44,947 bases of DNA from Maritimibacter sp. (GCA_003520545.1 DOUP01000090.1:1-44947), one strand, 5' to 3'. Shown: positions 25,627-34,675, numbered from the stretch's first letter. A program made the numbers and translations. The notes: generated by a model from the sequence alone, not told the origin.

Positions 25627-26408
25627 GAGATTTCATCCGAGAATTTGGGCGTGCGCTTTTCCATGAAGGCGCGCATGGCTTCCTTGCTGTCCTCGTGGCG
25701 GGTCATTTCCACTGTCAGGTTCTGTTCGAACCGGTAGCCGTCCTTGAGACCCATGGTTTCCACGGTGTTCAGCGCACGCTTGGCCTTGCGCACGGCGGTC
25801 GGGCTTTTCGAAGCAATGTCGCGCGCGATTTCCATCGATGTGTCCATCAGCTCGTCCGGCTCGACTCAGGCTTCGATCAAGCCCCGGCGATACAGTTCTT
25901 CGGCCGGCACGCGCCAGCCCGTCAGAACCATGCGACGGGTCAACCCCACAGGGAACACACGCTGCGTATGACGCACGCCACCCATCAGGCCAACGTCGAT
26001 TTCCGGCAGGCCGAATTTCGCAGTGTTCGAGGCAACGATGATGTCAGACATGATCGCGATACCCATGCCCGCGCCCAGGGCCGCACCGTTTACCGCGGCA
26101 ATGACGGGGATATTCGACTCCATTATGACGAAACCGACCTCCCGCGCCCGGCGCAGGTGGCGATAGGTGTCGCCCTCGACTGCTTCGCTCGCCATCTTGG
26201 CGCGCATCTTGATATCGGCGCCCGCGCTGAACACCTTGCCCGCGGCGGTCAGAACGATGCAGCGCACACCCTTGGTTTCGTTGAGCTCGTCGAAGATTTC
26301 GATCAGCTCTTCCATGAACTCTTTCGACTGCGCATTGACCGGCGGGTTGTCGAGAGTGACGACCGCCACGTGGTCTTCAATCGTGGTTTTGATCAGTTCG
26401 TTTCGCAT
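25623..26408 (-). pseudogene. Enoyl-CoA hydratase with in-frame UGA at codon 181
   Basis: A crotonase-fold gene that would encode 260 residues plus one UGA. The N-terminal part (MRNELIKTTIEDHVAVVTL) has the oxyanion-hole elements SAGADIK and GAALGAGMG and the catalytic-type Glu in GLPEIDVG. At 25866-25868 the frame has TGA between RGLIEA and VEPDELMDTS; the frame then continues without shift to SKSPTAVRKAKRALNTVE and the normal end, overlapping the next gene. The UGA is one base from codons for Cys, Trp or Arg. Truncation would remove the last about 80 residues needed for trimer packing and CoA binding. Nonsense mutation, sequence error or readthrough are all possible. An ATG at 25847 could restart a 74-residue fragment. 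AAAGGAACG precedes the start. Confidence 0.85.
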
Positions 26409-26419
26409 TTTCGTTCCTT

Positions 26420-27532
26420 TCAAGCCGCCGTTTCACGCGCGAGGAAGTCCAGCCGAAGCTCTTCGGCCTGTCCAAGCGCTGCATTCAGCGTGATCGCACG
26501 TTTGTTGTAGAGGCCGATATTGCACTCATCCGTGAACCCCATCGCACCATGCAGGTGGATCGCCCGGCGCGTGATCGTCACCGCGCTGTCACCCGCGCGC
26601 GCCTTGGCCGCGAGCACAGACCGCCCGGCCTCTTCAGGGGTGGCGTCGCACATCATCTCGACCGCATTTGTCACGGCGGCACAGGCAAACTCCGCGTCTC
26701 CCCACATATCCACCAGCCGATGCTGAATGACCTGGAAGCTCGCAATCGGTTTGCCGAACTGCACCCGCTCTTTCGTATAGGTCACGGTCTCTTCCAAAGC
26801 CTTCGCGCCGACACCTGCCAGCTCGGCGGCCATCGCGAAGCGCGTGATCTCGACGGCATCGGACAGGGCGGCGTCGAGCGTCGCTCCGCGGGCGAGGATA
26901 GAACCCGCATCGACAGAAACGGTCTTGGCCGTCACCTGTCCGATCTGGGCGGCGTCCAAACCGGGGCGAGAGGAAAGGGAGATCCCCTCGCACCCGGCTG
27001 GGAGGTGGACGAGCGCCATCTCCCCGTCCTGTTCGCACAGAACGAGATAGTCGGTCGCGGCATAGGCCGCGGTCACCAGATCGACCTGACCCGAGAGGGT
27101 GCCGTCAAAACTCAGTGTCATCAGCGTGCGCGCGCCGCGCGTGTTCTGCCACAGAAGCGGCACAATCCGCGATCCGTCCGCAATGCCACCTGCGATGCCA
27201 CCGGCGGCCTCACCGCCAATGTTCGCCAGAAGCCGTCCCGGAAGCACCGCAAGCGCCGCGAAGGGTTCGGTGATCAGCGCCCGGCCAAAGGCTTCGGCCA
27301 GAACGGCAAGCTCACCCGGACCCAGCTCGGAGCCGCCCATGGATTCGGGCAGAAGGATACCGAGCCAACCGGCCGCTGCCATCTCGGACCAGAGGTCGCG
27401 GTTCAGTTCGCCATCCTTGGCACGGCGGGCGCGAAACACCTCGGCACCATCGACACGTTCGGCCAGCGTCGCGACACTGTCGCGCCGCATTTCCAGTGTC
27501 TGATCCGGGTCGTCAAGAATGATCTTGGGCAT
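26420..27532 (-). CDS. Acyl-CoA dehydrogenase (small-subunit type)
   Basis: A 370-residue acyl-CoA dehydrogenase-family protein. Recognisable parts are LPESMGGSELGPGELAVLAEAFGRAL near residue 60-85, RVQFGKPIASFQVIQHRLVDMW in the FAD-contacting helix region, and AIHLHGAMGFTDECNIGLYNKRA near the C-terminus. The usual C-terminal YEGT catalytic segment is absent and the middle beta domain is divergent, as in the small subunits of heteromeric dehydrogenases. It probably works with the 387-residue dehydrogenase two genes downstream. Spacing to the hydratase gene is 11 bases. Confidence 0.82.
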   Translation of the reverse strand: MPKIILDDPDQTLEMRRDSVATLAERVDGAEVFRARRAKDGELNRDLWSEMAAAGWLGILLPESMGGSELGPGELAVLAEAFGRALITEPFAALAVLPGRLLANIGGEAAGGIAGGIADGSRIVPLLWQNTRGARTLMTLSFDGTLSGQVDLVTAAYAATDYLVLCEQDGEMALVHLPAGCEGISLSSRPGLDAAQIGQVTAKTVSVDAGSILARGATLDAALSDAVEITRFAMAAELAGVGAKALEETVTYTKERVQFGKPIASFQVIQHRLVDMWGDAEFACAAVTNAVEMMCDATPEEAGRSVLAAKARAGDSAVTITRRAIHLHGAMGFTDECNIGLYNKRAITLNAALGQAEELRLDFLARETAA

Positions 27533-27558
27533 ATCTTCGTCCTTCTTCGCGCCGCCGG

Positions 27559-29190
27559 TCAGGCGGGCAATTCATAGTCCGCGAACTGTTCCCGCAGCTT
27601 CATTTTCTGAAGCTTGCCAGTCGCCGTGTGGGGCAGCTCGTCCACGAATACCGTGTCGTCCGGCAGCCACCATTTCGCGACCAGACCTTCGAGATGCGCG
27701 GTCAATCCGTCATGGGTGACATCCGCCCCGGTCTTGCGCACCACCACCAGAAGCGGGCGTTCCTGCCACTTGGGATGCGGGCGCGCGATCACGGCAGCTT
27801 CTTGAACCGACGGATGCGACATGGCGGCGTTTTCGAGGTCGATGGAACTGATCCATTCGCCACCCGATTTGATGACGTCCTTCGAGCGGTCGGTCAGGCG
27901 CACGAACCCGTCCGGGTTGATCGTCGCCACGTCCCCGGTCGAGAACCACCCATCCTGGTCCAGAACCTCGCCGCCCTCGCCCCGGAAGTAGCCGGAAGTG
28001 ACCCACGGTCCGCGCACCTGCAAATCGCCCGATGTAACGCCGTCGCGATCGAGGATGTTGCCCTCGTCGTCGACGACGCGCAGCTCGACCCCGTACATAC
28101 CGCGCCCCTGAAGCGTAAGAACATTCACCTGTTCGTCGTCGGGCAGTGTTTCCTGGCGCGCGAGCAGATTGCACACGGTTGCCACCGGGCCGGTTTCGCT
28201 CATGCCCCAGGCCTGGTTCGCCATGACACCGATGTCACGGAACCGCTGGATCAGGGCGCGCGGCGGCGCGGAACCGCCAATCACGACGCGTTCAAGACAG
28301 AGATCGTCGGCCTTGGCCGACACGTCCGCATCGAGGTGCTGGAAGAAGCCAAGCCAGACAGTCGGCACGCCGAGCGACAGCGTGCACCGCTCCTCTTTCG
28401 CCAGATCGAACAGGCTTTGGCCGTCCAGTTGCGGCCCCGGCAGCACCAGTTTTGCACCGCACATGGCCGAAGCATAGGGGATGCCCCAGGCGTTGACGTG
28501 AAACAGCGGCACGGCCAGCAGCGTGCTGTCCCGGTTGGACAGTTTCAGCCCGTCAGCCTGACACACGAGGAACGAGTGCAGCACGGTCGAGCGGTGCGAA
28601 TACAATACACCCTTCGGATTGCCGGTCGTCCCTGAGGTATAGCACAGCGCCGACGCGGTCTTTTCATCGAACTCCGGCCAGTCAAAGGCACCCGCGTCTT
28701 CCCCGGCGATCACGTCTTCATAGGCCAACGTGCCCTCCGGCATGTCAGCCAGATGATCGGAATCGGTCATGGCGATCAGCCTCTCGACCGCGTGGAAGCG
28801 CTCCCGCTGCGTGCCGACCAGATCGCCGAAGGTAATATCGAAAAACAGGACCTTGGCGCCACCGTGATTGATGATGTAGTCGATCTGCTCCGGGAACAGG
28901 CGCGGGTTCACGGTGTGCAATACCGCTCCGATCCCCGAGACCGCGAAATACAACTCCATGTGGCGGTGCGTATTCCACGCCAGCGTCGCAACACGATCAC
29001 CGGGTTTGACGCCCATGCTCTCCAACGCGCGAGCCAGTTGCCGGACCCGCGCCGCAAGCGCCCGATATGACGAGCGCACGATGTCGCCCTCACAGGTCTT
29101 GGACACGATTTCTACATCTGGATGGTACTGCTCAGCATGTGTGAGCAGTCCAGAGACAAGCAGTTGCCTGTCCTGCATTAGTCCCAGCAT
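27559..29190 (-). CDS. AMP-forming acyl-CoA synthetase (DmdB/FadD-like)
   Basis: A 543-residue ATP-dependent acid:CoA ligase. The AMP-binding loop YTSGTTGNPKG is at residues 184-194; NQAWGMSETGP is the second core motif; STGDVATINPDGFVRLTDRSKD is the hinge; and the C-terminal catalytic Lys lies in HTATGKLQKMKLR. Its start, MLGLMQDRQLLVSGLLTHA, resembles methylmercaptopropionate-CoA ligases and medium-chain ligases of roseobacters, but the rest of a DMSP set is absent. The ATG at 29190 is preceded by GGGAGGAAAA; longer frames are rejected. An IclR-type palindrome sits 100 bases upstream, suggesting its own promoter. Confidence 0.88.
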   Translation of the reverse strand: MLGLMQDRQLLVSGLLTHAEQYHPDVEIVSKTCEGDIVRSSYRALAARVRQLARALESMGVKPGDRVATLAWNTHRHMELYFAVSGIGAVLHTVNPRLFPEQIDYIINHGGAKVLFFDITFGDLVGTQRERFHAVERLIAMTDSDHLADMPEGTLAYEDVIAGEDAGAFDWPEFDEKTASALCYTSGTTGNPKGVLYSHRSTVLHSFLVCQADGLKLSNRDSTLLAVPLFHVNAWGIPYASAMCGAKLVLPGPQLDGQSLFDLAKEERCTLSLGVPTVWLGFFQHLDADVSAKADDLCLERVVIGGSAPPRALIQRFRDIGVMANQAWGMSETGPVATVCNLLARQETLPDDEQVNVLTLQGRGMYGVELRVVDDEGNILDRDGVTSGDLQVRGPWVTSGYFRGEGGEVLDQDGWFSTGDVATINPDGFVRLTDRSKDVIKSGGEWISSIDLENAAMSHPSVQEAAVIARPHPKWQERPLLVVVRKTGADVTHDGLTAHLEGLVAKWWLPDDTVFVDELPHTATGKLQKMKLREQFADYELPA

Positions 29191-29289
29191 TTTTCCTCCC
29201 TCGCCCGTCGCTCTTTCGTGCCGGGCGCTTGCTTCAGACTGACCCACGCCGGGGCCCGGTCCAACATTATTCGACCTGCTGATGTTTAC

Positions 29290-29305
29290 TTTCACACTTG
29301 TGAAA
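29290..29305. promoter_or_regulatory. Putative IclR-regulator operator upstream of the acyl-CoA synthetase
   Basis: TTTCACACTTGTGAAA is a palindrome with perfect 7-base arms and a CT spacer. Its 14-base core is identical to the one at 35602-35615 in front of the IclR gene. It lies in the only large gap (139 bases) inside the minus-strand block. Shared identity and placement point to one regulator acting on both sites; binding by this IclR protein is inference. Confidence 0.6.
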
Positions 29306-29329
29306 AAGCGGGGTTCGGACCGCAGCGAT

Positions 29330-29842
29330 CTATTCGACGACAAGCCGTCTGAAAAACCCGTCGCGATACAAAAGCGCGCTTCCGTCGTCGATTTGCACGC
29401 TGACAACGGTGCCCACGAACATGCGGTGTTCACCGAACTCCATCACCTTCTCGACGCGGCACTCGAAATTCGCGGTGGCCGCTCCCAGGATCGGGGCGCC
29501 GGTCTCGCCGACCGACCAAAACCCGACCGAAAACCTCTGCTGCGCGTTACCCGAGCTTGAGAATTGACGCGCGATCTCCGATTGCTCTTCATTGAGATGG
29601 TTCACCACGAAAACGCCGGCCTTGGCGATTGCGTCACAGGCCTCGGTGCTTCGGTTGATCGACACGACCAGCGCCGGCGGCTCGGTCGAGGCCGAACAGA
29701 TCGCGGTGCAGGTAATGCCATTGCGCCCGGCCTCGGTGGGAAAGGTGACGACGGCAACCTGCGACGCCACGTGCCGCATCGCGGTTTTGTATTCATCGAC
29801 AAGCCGTGACGGCACCAGCGTTTCGGACTCACGTTTCGCCAT
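29330..29842 (-). CDS. Flavin reductase family protein (HpaC/DIM6-NTAB type)
   Basis: A 170-residue FMN-binding split-barrel protein. Members supply reduced flavin to two-component monooxygenases. Family features are ASQVAVVTFPTEAGRNGITCTAICSAS at about 27-53, PPALVVSINRSTEACDAI, FVVNHLNEEQSEIARQFSS, and a C-terminal FVGTVVSVQIDDGSALLYRDGFF. It overlaps the SnoaL-like gene by one base. The Baeyer-Villiger-type enzyme of this block normally reduces its own flavin, so this protein may serve another oxygenase or act as an alternative reductase. Confidence 0.85.
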   Translation of the reverse strand: MAKRESETLVPSRLVDEYKTAMRHVASQVAVVTFPTEAGRNGITCTAICSASTEPPALVVSINRSTEACDAIAKAGVFVVNHLNEEQSEIARQFSSSGNAQQRFSVGFWSVGETGAPILGAATANFECRVEKVMEFGEHRMFVGTVVSVQIDDGSALLYRDGFFRRLVVE

Positions 29843-30366
29843 CAGCCCGCCCTTTTCTTGAACCTGTAAATAACGTCATCAGGAAATGGCGCGCCAATCG
29901 GCTGGCGGGGGCCAAATCGTGTCGGCTCGTCGGCCTCGGGCGCCCGCTGTTCATCGACCCAATCGTAAATCACCATGCGATCGGCGATCCGCCACTCCTC
30001 GCCGCGCTTCTCGAAACGGTCGCAATACCGTCCCGCCAGCATGAATTGCGTCTCGCCGCCATCCGGGGCCGGTCCCCGTTGCAGAGCGATGAAATAGCTT
30101 TCGACCTGCGCGGCCGTGTCAGTCTCGAACTCGATGAGGATATTGCTGATCGCATGAACGTTGCGCGCCTTCGCCGCCCAGACCTTGCGCGCCCATTCGA
30201 TGAACCCGTCGATCGGCCCATCATAGGCGCCGTGGCAATCGTGGGCATCGGGCCAATAGGCACTGCGCAGCGCCTCTTCGTCCGCGCGGTCCACCCCGCG
30301 CGCATAGCGATACAGGCAATCGCGGATCATCTCGCGGTCGGCTAGTGTTTCTACAGTCACAATCAT
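29842..30366 (-). CDS. SnoaL-like / NTF2-fold protein
   Basis: A 174-residue small alpha+beta barrel protein of the SnoaL-like group. The pattern ADREMIRDCLYRYARGVDRADEEALRSAYWPDAH at the N-terminus is the classic opening, with AGRYCDRFEKRGEEWRIADRMVIYDWV near the end. Members act as cyclases, isomerases, epoxide or lactone hydrolases and dehydratases, or as non-catalytic binders. The short conserved Asp/His positions (WPDAHDCHG) are compatible with catalysis. It overlaps both neighbours (ATGA with the upstream synthetase, one base with the reductase), so it is made in step with them. Its exact role is unknown. Confidence 0.75.
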   Translation of the reverse strand: MIVTVETLADREMIRDCLYRYARGVDRADEEALRSAYWPDAHDCHGAYDGPIDGFIEWARKVWAAKARNVHAISNILIEFETDTAAQVESYFIALQRGPAPDGGETQFMLAGRYCDRFEKRGEEWRIADRMVIYDWVDEQRAPEADEPTRFGPRQPIGAPFPDDVIYRFKKRAG

Positions 30367-32462
30367 GCGTCGTCCCCTCCAAATTCGATCAACGCATCGA
30401 GTGCGATGACACCTTCTCCCTCGGGCAACACCCGCACGGGGTTCAGATCCACCCCCTTCACTTCGTCGCGGTGCGCGTAGGCAAAGCGCGACAGGTCCGA
30501 CAGCAGCCGGGCGAGCGCATCGACGTCCGCGCGCTGTGCGCCCCGCACCCCTTCCAGAAGCGGATAGCCTCGGATGTCTCGGATCATGCGATGTGCCTCG
30601 TCTACATCGAACGGCGCAGCGCGGAAGGTCACATCCTTCAGCACCTCGACGAAGACCCCGCCAAGGCCGAACATCACGATTGGGCCCAAGACCGGATCAC
30701 GGCTGGCGCCGACGATGGTTTCCACACCCTCGCCCGCCATCGGCGCGATCAGCAGTCCTTCGATCATCGCCCCCGGCGCGGCCTTGGCCACGGCCGCGAG
30801 CATCTCGTCTGCCCGCGCTTCGACCTCATCCGCCGCAAGGTTCACGGCAACGCCGCCCACCTCGGTCTTGTGCAGAATGTCAGCCGAACAGATTTTCATG
30901 ACCACGGGCGTTCCGAAATCCCTGGCGGCCTGGGCAGCCTCGGCTCCGGTCTTCACCAGCCGCTCTTCGGGAAACGCGATCCCGGCCTGCGAGAGGATCG
31001 CCTTGGCGCCGGCTTCGCTCACCGGACCGGTCGACAGGGTGAGCTTGTCCATATGAAGCGCGGCCCGATCGGCAACCGGCCGATCGAAGGCCCGGCCAAA
31101 CCCCGCCAGCGCGCCAAAGGCCTTGGCAAGCGCCGTGCCATCCTCGAACACGAGGAATCCGTCGTTCTCATAGTCGCGCACCGCCTCATTCGGGGCCGAC
31201 ATGGTCAGACCGCGCACGATATCGTCTTGTTTCGGCACCGCTTCCGTCAGGGCTTCACGCAGTTTCGAGGAAAACGTCGGACTTGCCGGACCGATGCCCA
31301 GAATGCCCGCGAACATGTCATATCCGCCTTGTCGCATGATCAGGCTTACCGACTGGGTCAGAAGCTCCATCTGGCTCACCGCCTGCGCGGTCGCATCGAC
31401 CGGGTTGCGCGGCGAGGCATAGGGAAGAGCCGCCAGCATTTCCTCCTGCGCTTCTACCGGCATGGGCGCGACATCGAGCCCAACGGCCTCCGCGTCGTCG
31501 GCGAGCTGAATGCCGAAGCCGCCAGACATGGTGAAAATGCCAAGCTTGTTGTCCTTCGGGAACCGACCCGACGCACAGGCGTAGGTCACATCAATCTGCT
31601 GCGCCGTGGTCTCGGCCCGATAGGCCCCGTATTGGCGCAAAACGGCATCAAACACATCATCTGACCCGGCCAGGGCGGCCGTGTGGCTCGCCGCCGCTTC
31701 GGCCCCCACCGACGACCGGCCAGTTTTCATGAACACCACGGCTTTGCGCTTCCGTCGTGCCTGTTCCAGCGCATCGACAAACAAATCGCGGTCCTTCACG
31801 CTCTCGGCATAGGCCATGATGACTTTGGTGTCCGCGTCATCGACCATCCAGCGCAGTGCTTCGGCGACATCTACGTCGGCCTCGTTGCCGGTCGTGATCC
31901 ACTTGCTGATCCCCATGCCGCGCGCACGCGCCAAATGCGCCAGGTGCGCCCCATACGCCCCGCTTTGCGAAACGACGCCGACCGATCCCGGTTTCACCAG
32001 CTTGCCGTCGAAGATGACCGAGAACGTCCCGTAGTACTGCGCACTCGGATTGAATACGCCGAGACAGTTTGGCCCGAGAAGCCGCATCCCCGCATCCCGC
32101 GCCGTGTCGACGATCCGCTCCTGGAGCTTGCGCCCCTCCTCCCCGACCTCGGCGAACCCAGCCGAGAAAATCGTCGCCGATGCCACGCCCGCGTCACCGC
32201 AGGCTTCGACGGCGGCGAGCGTCGCGCTAGCCGGCAGAGCGAGGATCGCGGTTTCGGGCACCTCTGGCAAAGACGCGATATCGGCATAGGCCTTCAGCCC
32301 CTGCACCCGGCTGCGCTTTGGGTTCACCGGGTACACGGCGCCCCCAAAGCCTGCTTCGCGCAGGTATTTGAGCGGACGCCCTCCGATCCGGGTCGCATCG
32401 TCCGATGCCCCGACCAGTGCGACGCTCGCCGGGGCCAGAAGCGAAGAAATCGTGTCGGTCAT
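30363..32462 (-). CDS. Acyl-CoA synthetase (ADP-forming), fused alpha and beta subunits
   Basis: A 699-residue protein of the acetate-CoA ligase (ADP-forming) family. The N-terminal CoA-binding domain starts SVALVGASDDATRIGGRPLKYLR; a succinyl-CoA-synthetase-like middle part has GVVSQSGAYGAHLA and a likely phospho-His in ASHTAALAGSD; the C-terminal ATP-grasp domain includes PVVMKICSADILHKTEVGGV and GPIVMFGLGGVFVEVLKDV. It would activate an acid to its CoA ester while making ADP rather than AMP. It follows the lactonase gene by 34 bases. With the AMP-forming ligase this gives two activation steps, which fits two acid intermediates. Confidence 0.88.
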   Translation of the reverse strand: MTDTISSLLAPASVALVGASDDATRIGGRPLKYLREAGFGGAVYPVNPKRSRVQGLKAYADIASLPEVPETAILALPASATLAAVEACGDAGVASATIFSAGFAEVGEEGRKLQERIVDTARDAGMRLLGPNCLGVFNPSAQYYGTFSVIFDGKLVKPGSVGVVSQSGAYGAHLAHLARARGMGISKWITTGNEADVDVAEALRWMVDDADTKVIMAYAESVKDRDLFVDALEQARRKRKAVVFMKTGRSSVGAEAAASHTAALAGSDDVFDAVLRQYGAYRAETTAQQIDVTYACASGRFPKDNKLGIFTMSGGFGIQLADDAEAVGLDVAPMPVEAQEEMLAALPYASPRNPVDATAQAVSQMELLTQSVSLIMRQGGYDMFAGILGIGPASPTFSSKLREALTEAVPKQDDIVRGLTMSAPNEAVRDYENDGFLVFEDGTALAKAFGALAGFGRAFDRPVADRAALHMDKLTLSTGPVSEAGAKAILSQAGIAFPEERLVKTGAEAAQAARDFGTPVVMKICSADILHKTEVGGVAVNLAADEVEARADEMLAAVAKAAPGAMIEGLLIAPMAGEGVETIVGASRDPVLGPIVMFGLGGVFVEVLKDVTFRAAPFDVDEAHRMIRDIRGYPLLEGVRGAQRADVDALARLLSDLSRFAYAHRDEVKGVDLNPVRVLPEGEGVIALDALIEFGGDDA

Positions 32463-32496
32463 TTACTCTTCTGTCCTTTGTTGCTGTCGGGCGCCG

Positions 32497-33390
32497 TCAC
32501 GCCGCCGCGAGTCTCGGTTCAGGGAGCCCAGTGACCCCCAGCCCATCTATGGCGAATAGATGCCCGCCCAGCGGGTGACGCGAAATCGCGCGACCCGATC
32601 CGGAATCCTTGATCGACGTGACATAGAGCGTGGCTAGATCCGGCCCGCCGAAACACATGCAGGTTGGCATGTCGGTCGGAGCTTCGATCAGCGCGTCCAG
32701 GTCGCCCTCGGGCGTGAAACGCGCGATCTTGCCGACCTGAACCAAAGCGATCCAGATGTAGCCTTCGCTGTCGACCGTCGCTCCGTCCGGCCCCGACGCA
32801 AAGGGTTTCGTGTCTACCAGCATTCGGGGTTCGGTCAGCACTTCCTCACCGTCGCCATAGCGATAGGCCCGCACGACGCGGTCGAGGCTGTCGGCGAAAT
32901 ACATGGTTTTCCCGTCCGGGCTGAACGACAGGGTGTTCGAGATTCGCACGCCATTGGCCAGAACTTCGGCCTCGCCTCCCGCGGTTACCCGCACCAGTTC
33001 TCCCATCGGCTCGGCATAGATGCCCATACCGCCGCAGACGAAGCGCCCCTGGCGATCCATCCGGCCATCGTTGAACCGCACCCGTTCGTTCGGCGGGTCC
33101 GGTTTGAACAAAGGCGTCGCGGCGCCTGTTTCGATCTCGATATCATAGATGCCATCCACCAGCCCGGCGACCAGATGCCCGGGCTGTCCCAGCCCGACCG
33201 ATCCGATCATCGACGGCACGGCGATTTCGCCATGGGTATCGTCGACGGGGTGGTAATAGCGAATTTTCCGGGAAACGCTGTCGACCCAATAAAGACGGCC
33301 AATCTGCTCGTCCCAGACCGGGCTTTCGCCCAGCAGATCCGGTTCTTGCGAAATCCGGCTCGCTGTCACGGTCTTGATATGCTTCGTCAT
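32497..33390 (-). CDS. SMP-30/gluconolactonase/LRE-family lactonase
   Basis: A 297-residue six-bladed beta-propeller of the SMP-30 family, whose members hydrolyse lactones or phosphotriesters with a divalent metal. The metal ligands expected in the family are visible: Glu in LLGESPVWD near residue 20, Asn in RVRFNDGRMD, Asn in ISNTLSFSPDG, and Asp in ASGPDGATVDSEG. I set the start at 33390 (MTKHIKTVTASRI); in-frame ATGs at 33411 and 33477 are alternatives with no better ribosome sites. Next to a Baeyer-Villiger-type gene, opening of the resulting lactone is an attractive role; this is inference. Confidence 0.82.
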   Translation of the reverse strand: MTKHIKTVTASRISQEPDLLGESPVWDEQIGRLYWVDSVSRKIRYYHPVDDTHGEIAVPSMIGSVGLGQPGHLVAGLVDGIYDIEIETGAATPLFKPDPPNERVRFNDGRMDRQGRFVCGGMGIYAEPMGELVRVTAGGEAEVLANGVRISNTLSFSPDGKTMYFADSLDRVVRAYRYGDGEEVLTEPRMLVDTKPFASGPDGATVDSEGYIWIALVQVGKIARFTPEGDLDALIEAPTDMPTCMCFGGPDLATLYVTSIKDSGSGRAISRHPLGGHLFAIDGLGVTGLPEPRLAAA

Positions 33391-33416
33391 CTCAACGGTT
33401 CCGTCGTCCATTACGC

Positions 33417-33441
33417 GGGGCGGCCCGCTCGGAGCCGCCCC
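33417..33441 (-). other. Intra-operon hairpin after the binding-protein gene
   Basis: GGGGCGGC (33417-33424) and GCCGCCCC (33434-33441) form a perfect 8-bp stem just downstream of the substrate-binding-protein stop in transcription order. No T-run follows. Such hairpins often protect the 3' end of binding-protein messages and raise their level above the rest of the operon. Confidence 0.5.
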
Positions 33442-33454
33442 ACCGTTTCCGTCC

Positions 33455-34675
33455 TTACTCGACCAGCGGGCATTCACTGTTTTCCAGCGGCGGCCACACG
33501 TCGTCCGCGTCGATCCAACCCTGGACTTCGTAGTAATCCCACTCGCCGTTCGAGGTATCCGGCGTCTTCACCTGAACCTTGATCATCGGGCGGTTGATGA
33601 CACCATCGGCGCGGATGGACACGCCGTCCGAGATCATGTCGGTGATCGGCATGTCACGCATTGCCGTCATGACAGCTTCGCCGTCATCCGAGCCGGTCTC
33701 TTCCATGGACTTCAGCAGGTGGTTCACCGCCGAATAGGTCACGAGCTGGCTTTCGTTCGGATACCGGTCGTCGAAGGCTTCACCGTAGCGTTCGGTGAAG
33801 GCCTTGGTCTCGTCGTTCATCGCCCAGTAAGCGGGGGCCGACACTGTCAGACCCTGCGTGGCCTCAAGACCGATGGCATGCACGTTGTTGACCTGAAGGC
33901 CGAGCGGCGCAATCGCCTGTTCCGAGCCAAGGATGCCGAACTCGCGCGCCTGTTTGAGCACGTTGGCAAGGTCACCCCCCGCGTTGGCGATGCCGATCAC
34001 CTTCGCGCCAGAGGCTTGCGCCTGAAGGAGCTGCGACGAGAAATCGGTCGCGCCGAGCGGGTGCAGGGTCGATCCGACAACTTCGCCACCGGCGGCCTCG
34101 ATGAACTGAGTTGCATCTTCTTGCCAGGCTTTCCCGAAGGTGTAGTCGACGGTGATGAAATACCAGCTGTCCAACCCCTTATCGAGCTGGGCCTGCACCG
34201 ACCCTTTGGCGAGGGTGTAGGTGTTGAACGCCCAGTTGGTCGTCATCGCGTTGCACTTGGAATTGGTGGTTTCCGTGGTTGCACTGCCGGCGACGAGATA
34301 GGGCTTTTTCTGTTCGCCCATGATATCGGCAACCGCAAGCGCGATGGAAGAGGCCGAACAACCGACGATGGCGTCCACACCCTCTTCTTCGATCCACTTG
34401 AGGGCCAGGGATACGCCGATATCCGGCTTATTCTGGTCATCGGCCACGACGACCTCGACCGGCGTACCGTTGACCGCGCCGCCGTGGTCTTCGATCGCAA
34501 GACGTGCCGAGGTGACCGACCCCGGACCGCAATTGTCCGCATAGGGGCCGGACTGGTCGTTCATGATCCCGATGCGGATCACGTCGTCCGAAAAGTCGGC
34601 AAAGGCAGGCGCCGCGACCATGGCGGTGCTGGCCAAAAGAAGGGCCGCTCCCGTGAGTGATTTCTGAAGTGTCAT
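33455..34675 (-). CDS. ABC transporter substrate-binding protein (LivK-like)
   Basis: A 406-residue periplasmic binding protein for the Liv-type importer encoded further along the block. It has a Sec signal (SLTGAALLLASTAMVAAPAFA, cleavage before DFSDD) and then DVIRIGIMNDQSGPYADNCGPGSV, the usual opening of type I periplasmic binding proteins. VVADDQNKPDIGVSLALKWIEEEGVDAIVGCSASS forms the first ligand-pocket region. The family includes receptors for amino acids, amides and aromatic or alicyclic acids. It is 54 bases from the upstream SDR gene, with a GCCGGG/CCCGGC hairpin at 34697-34712 in the gap. Confidence 0.88.
   Translation of the reverse strand: MTLQKSLTGAALLLASTAMVAAPAFADFSDDVIRIGIMNDQSGPYADNCGPGSVTSARLAIEDHGGAVNGTPVEVVVADDQNKPDIGVSLALKWIEEEGVDAIVGCSASSIALAVADIMGEQKKPYLVAGSATTETTNSKCNAMTTNWAFNTYTLAKGSVQAQLDKGLDSWYFITVDYTFGKAWQEDATQFIEAAGGEVVGSTLHPLGATDFSSQLLQAQASGAKVIGIANAGGDLANVLKQAREFGILGSEQAIAPLGLQVNNVHAIGLEATQGLTVSAPAYWAMNDETKAFTERYGEAFDDRYPNESQLVTYSAVNHLLKSMEETGSDDGEAVMTAMRDMPITDMISDGVSIRADGVINRPMIKVQVKTPDTSNGEWDYYEVQGWIDADDVWPPLENSECPLVE

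Noticed and set aside
25820..25868. Selenocysteine insertion at the UGA of the hydratase gene
   Set aside because: The bases just after the UGA can form only weak pairing (AGC/GCT-scale) with no clear bacterial SECIS hairpin and loop, and no sel genes are in the window. It is kept only as an alternative in the findings.
27559..29190. Assigning the AMP-forming ligase to DMSP demethylation (dmdB)
   Set aside because: The N-terminus resembles DmdB, but the adjacent dehydrogenases are about 370-390 residues rather than the roughly 590 expected for DmdC, and no dmdA or dmdD-like context is present.
30345..31664. A 439-codon plus-strand frame over the ADP-forming synthetase gene
   Set aside because: Antisense shadow: the minus-strand protein has CoA-binding and ATP-grasp signatures over its whole length.
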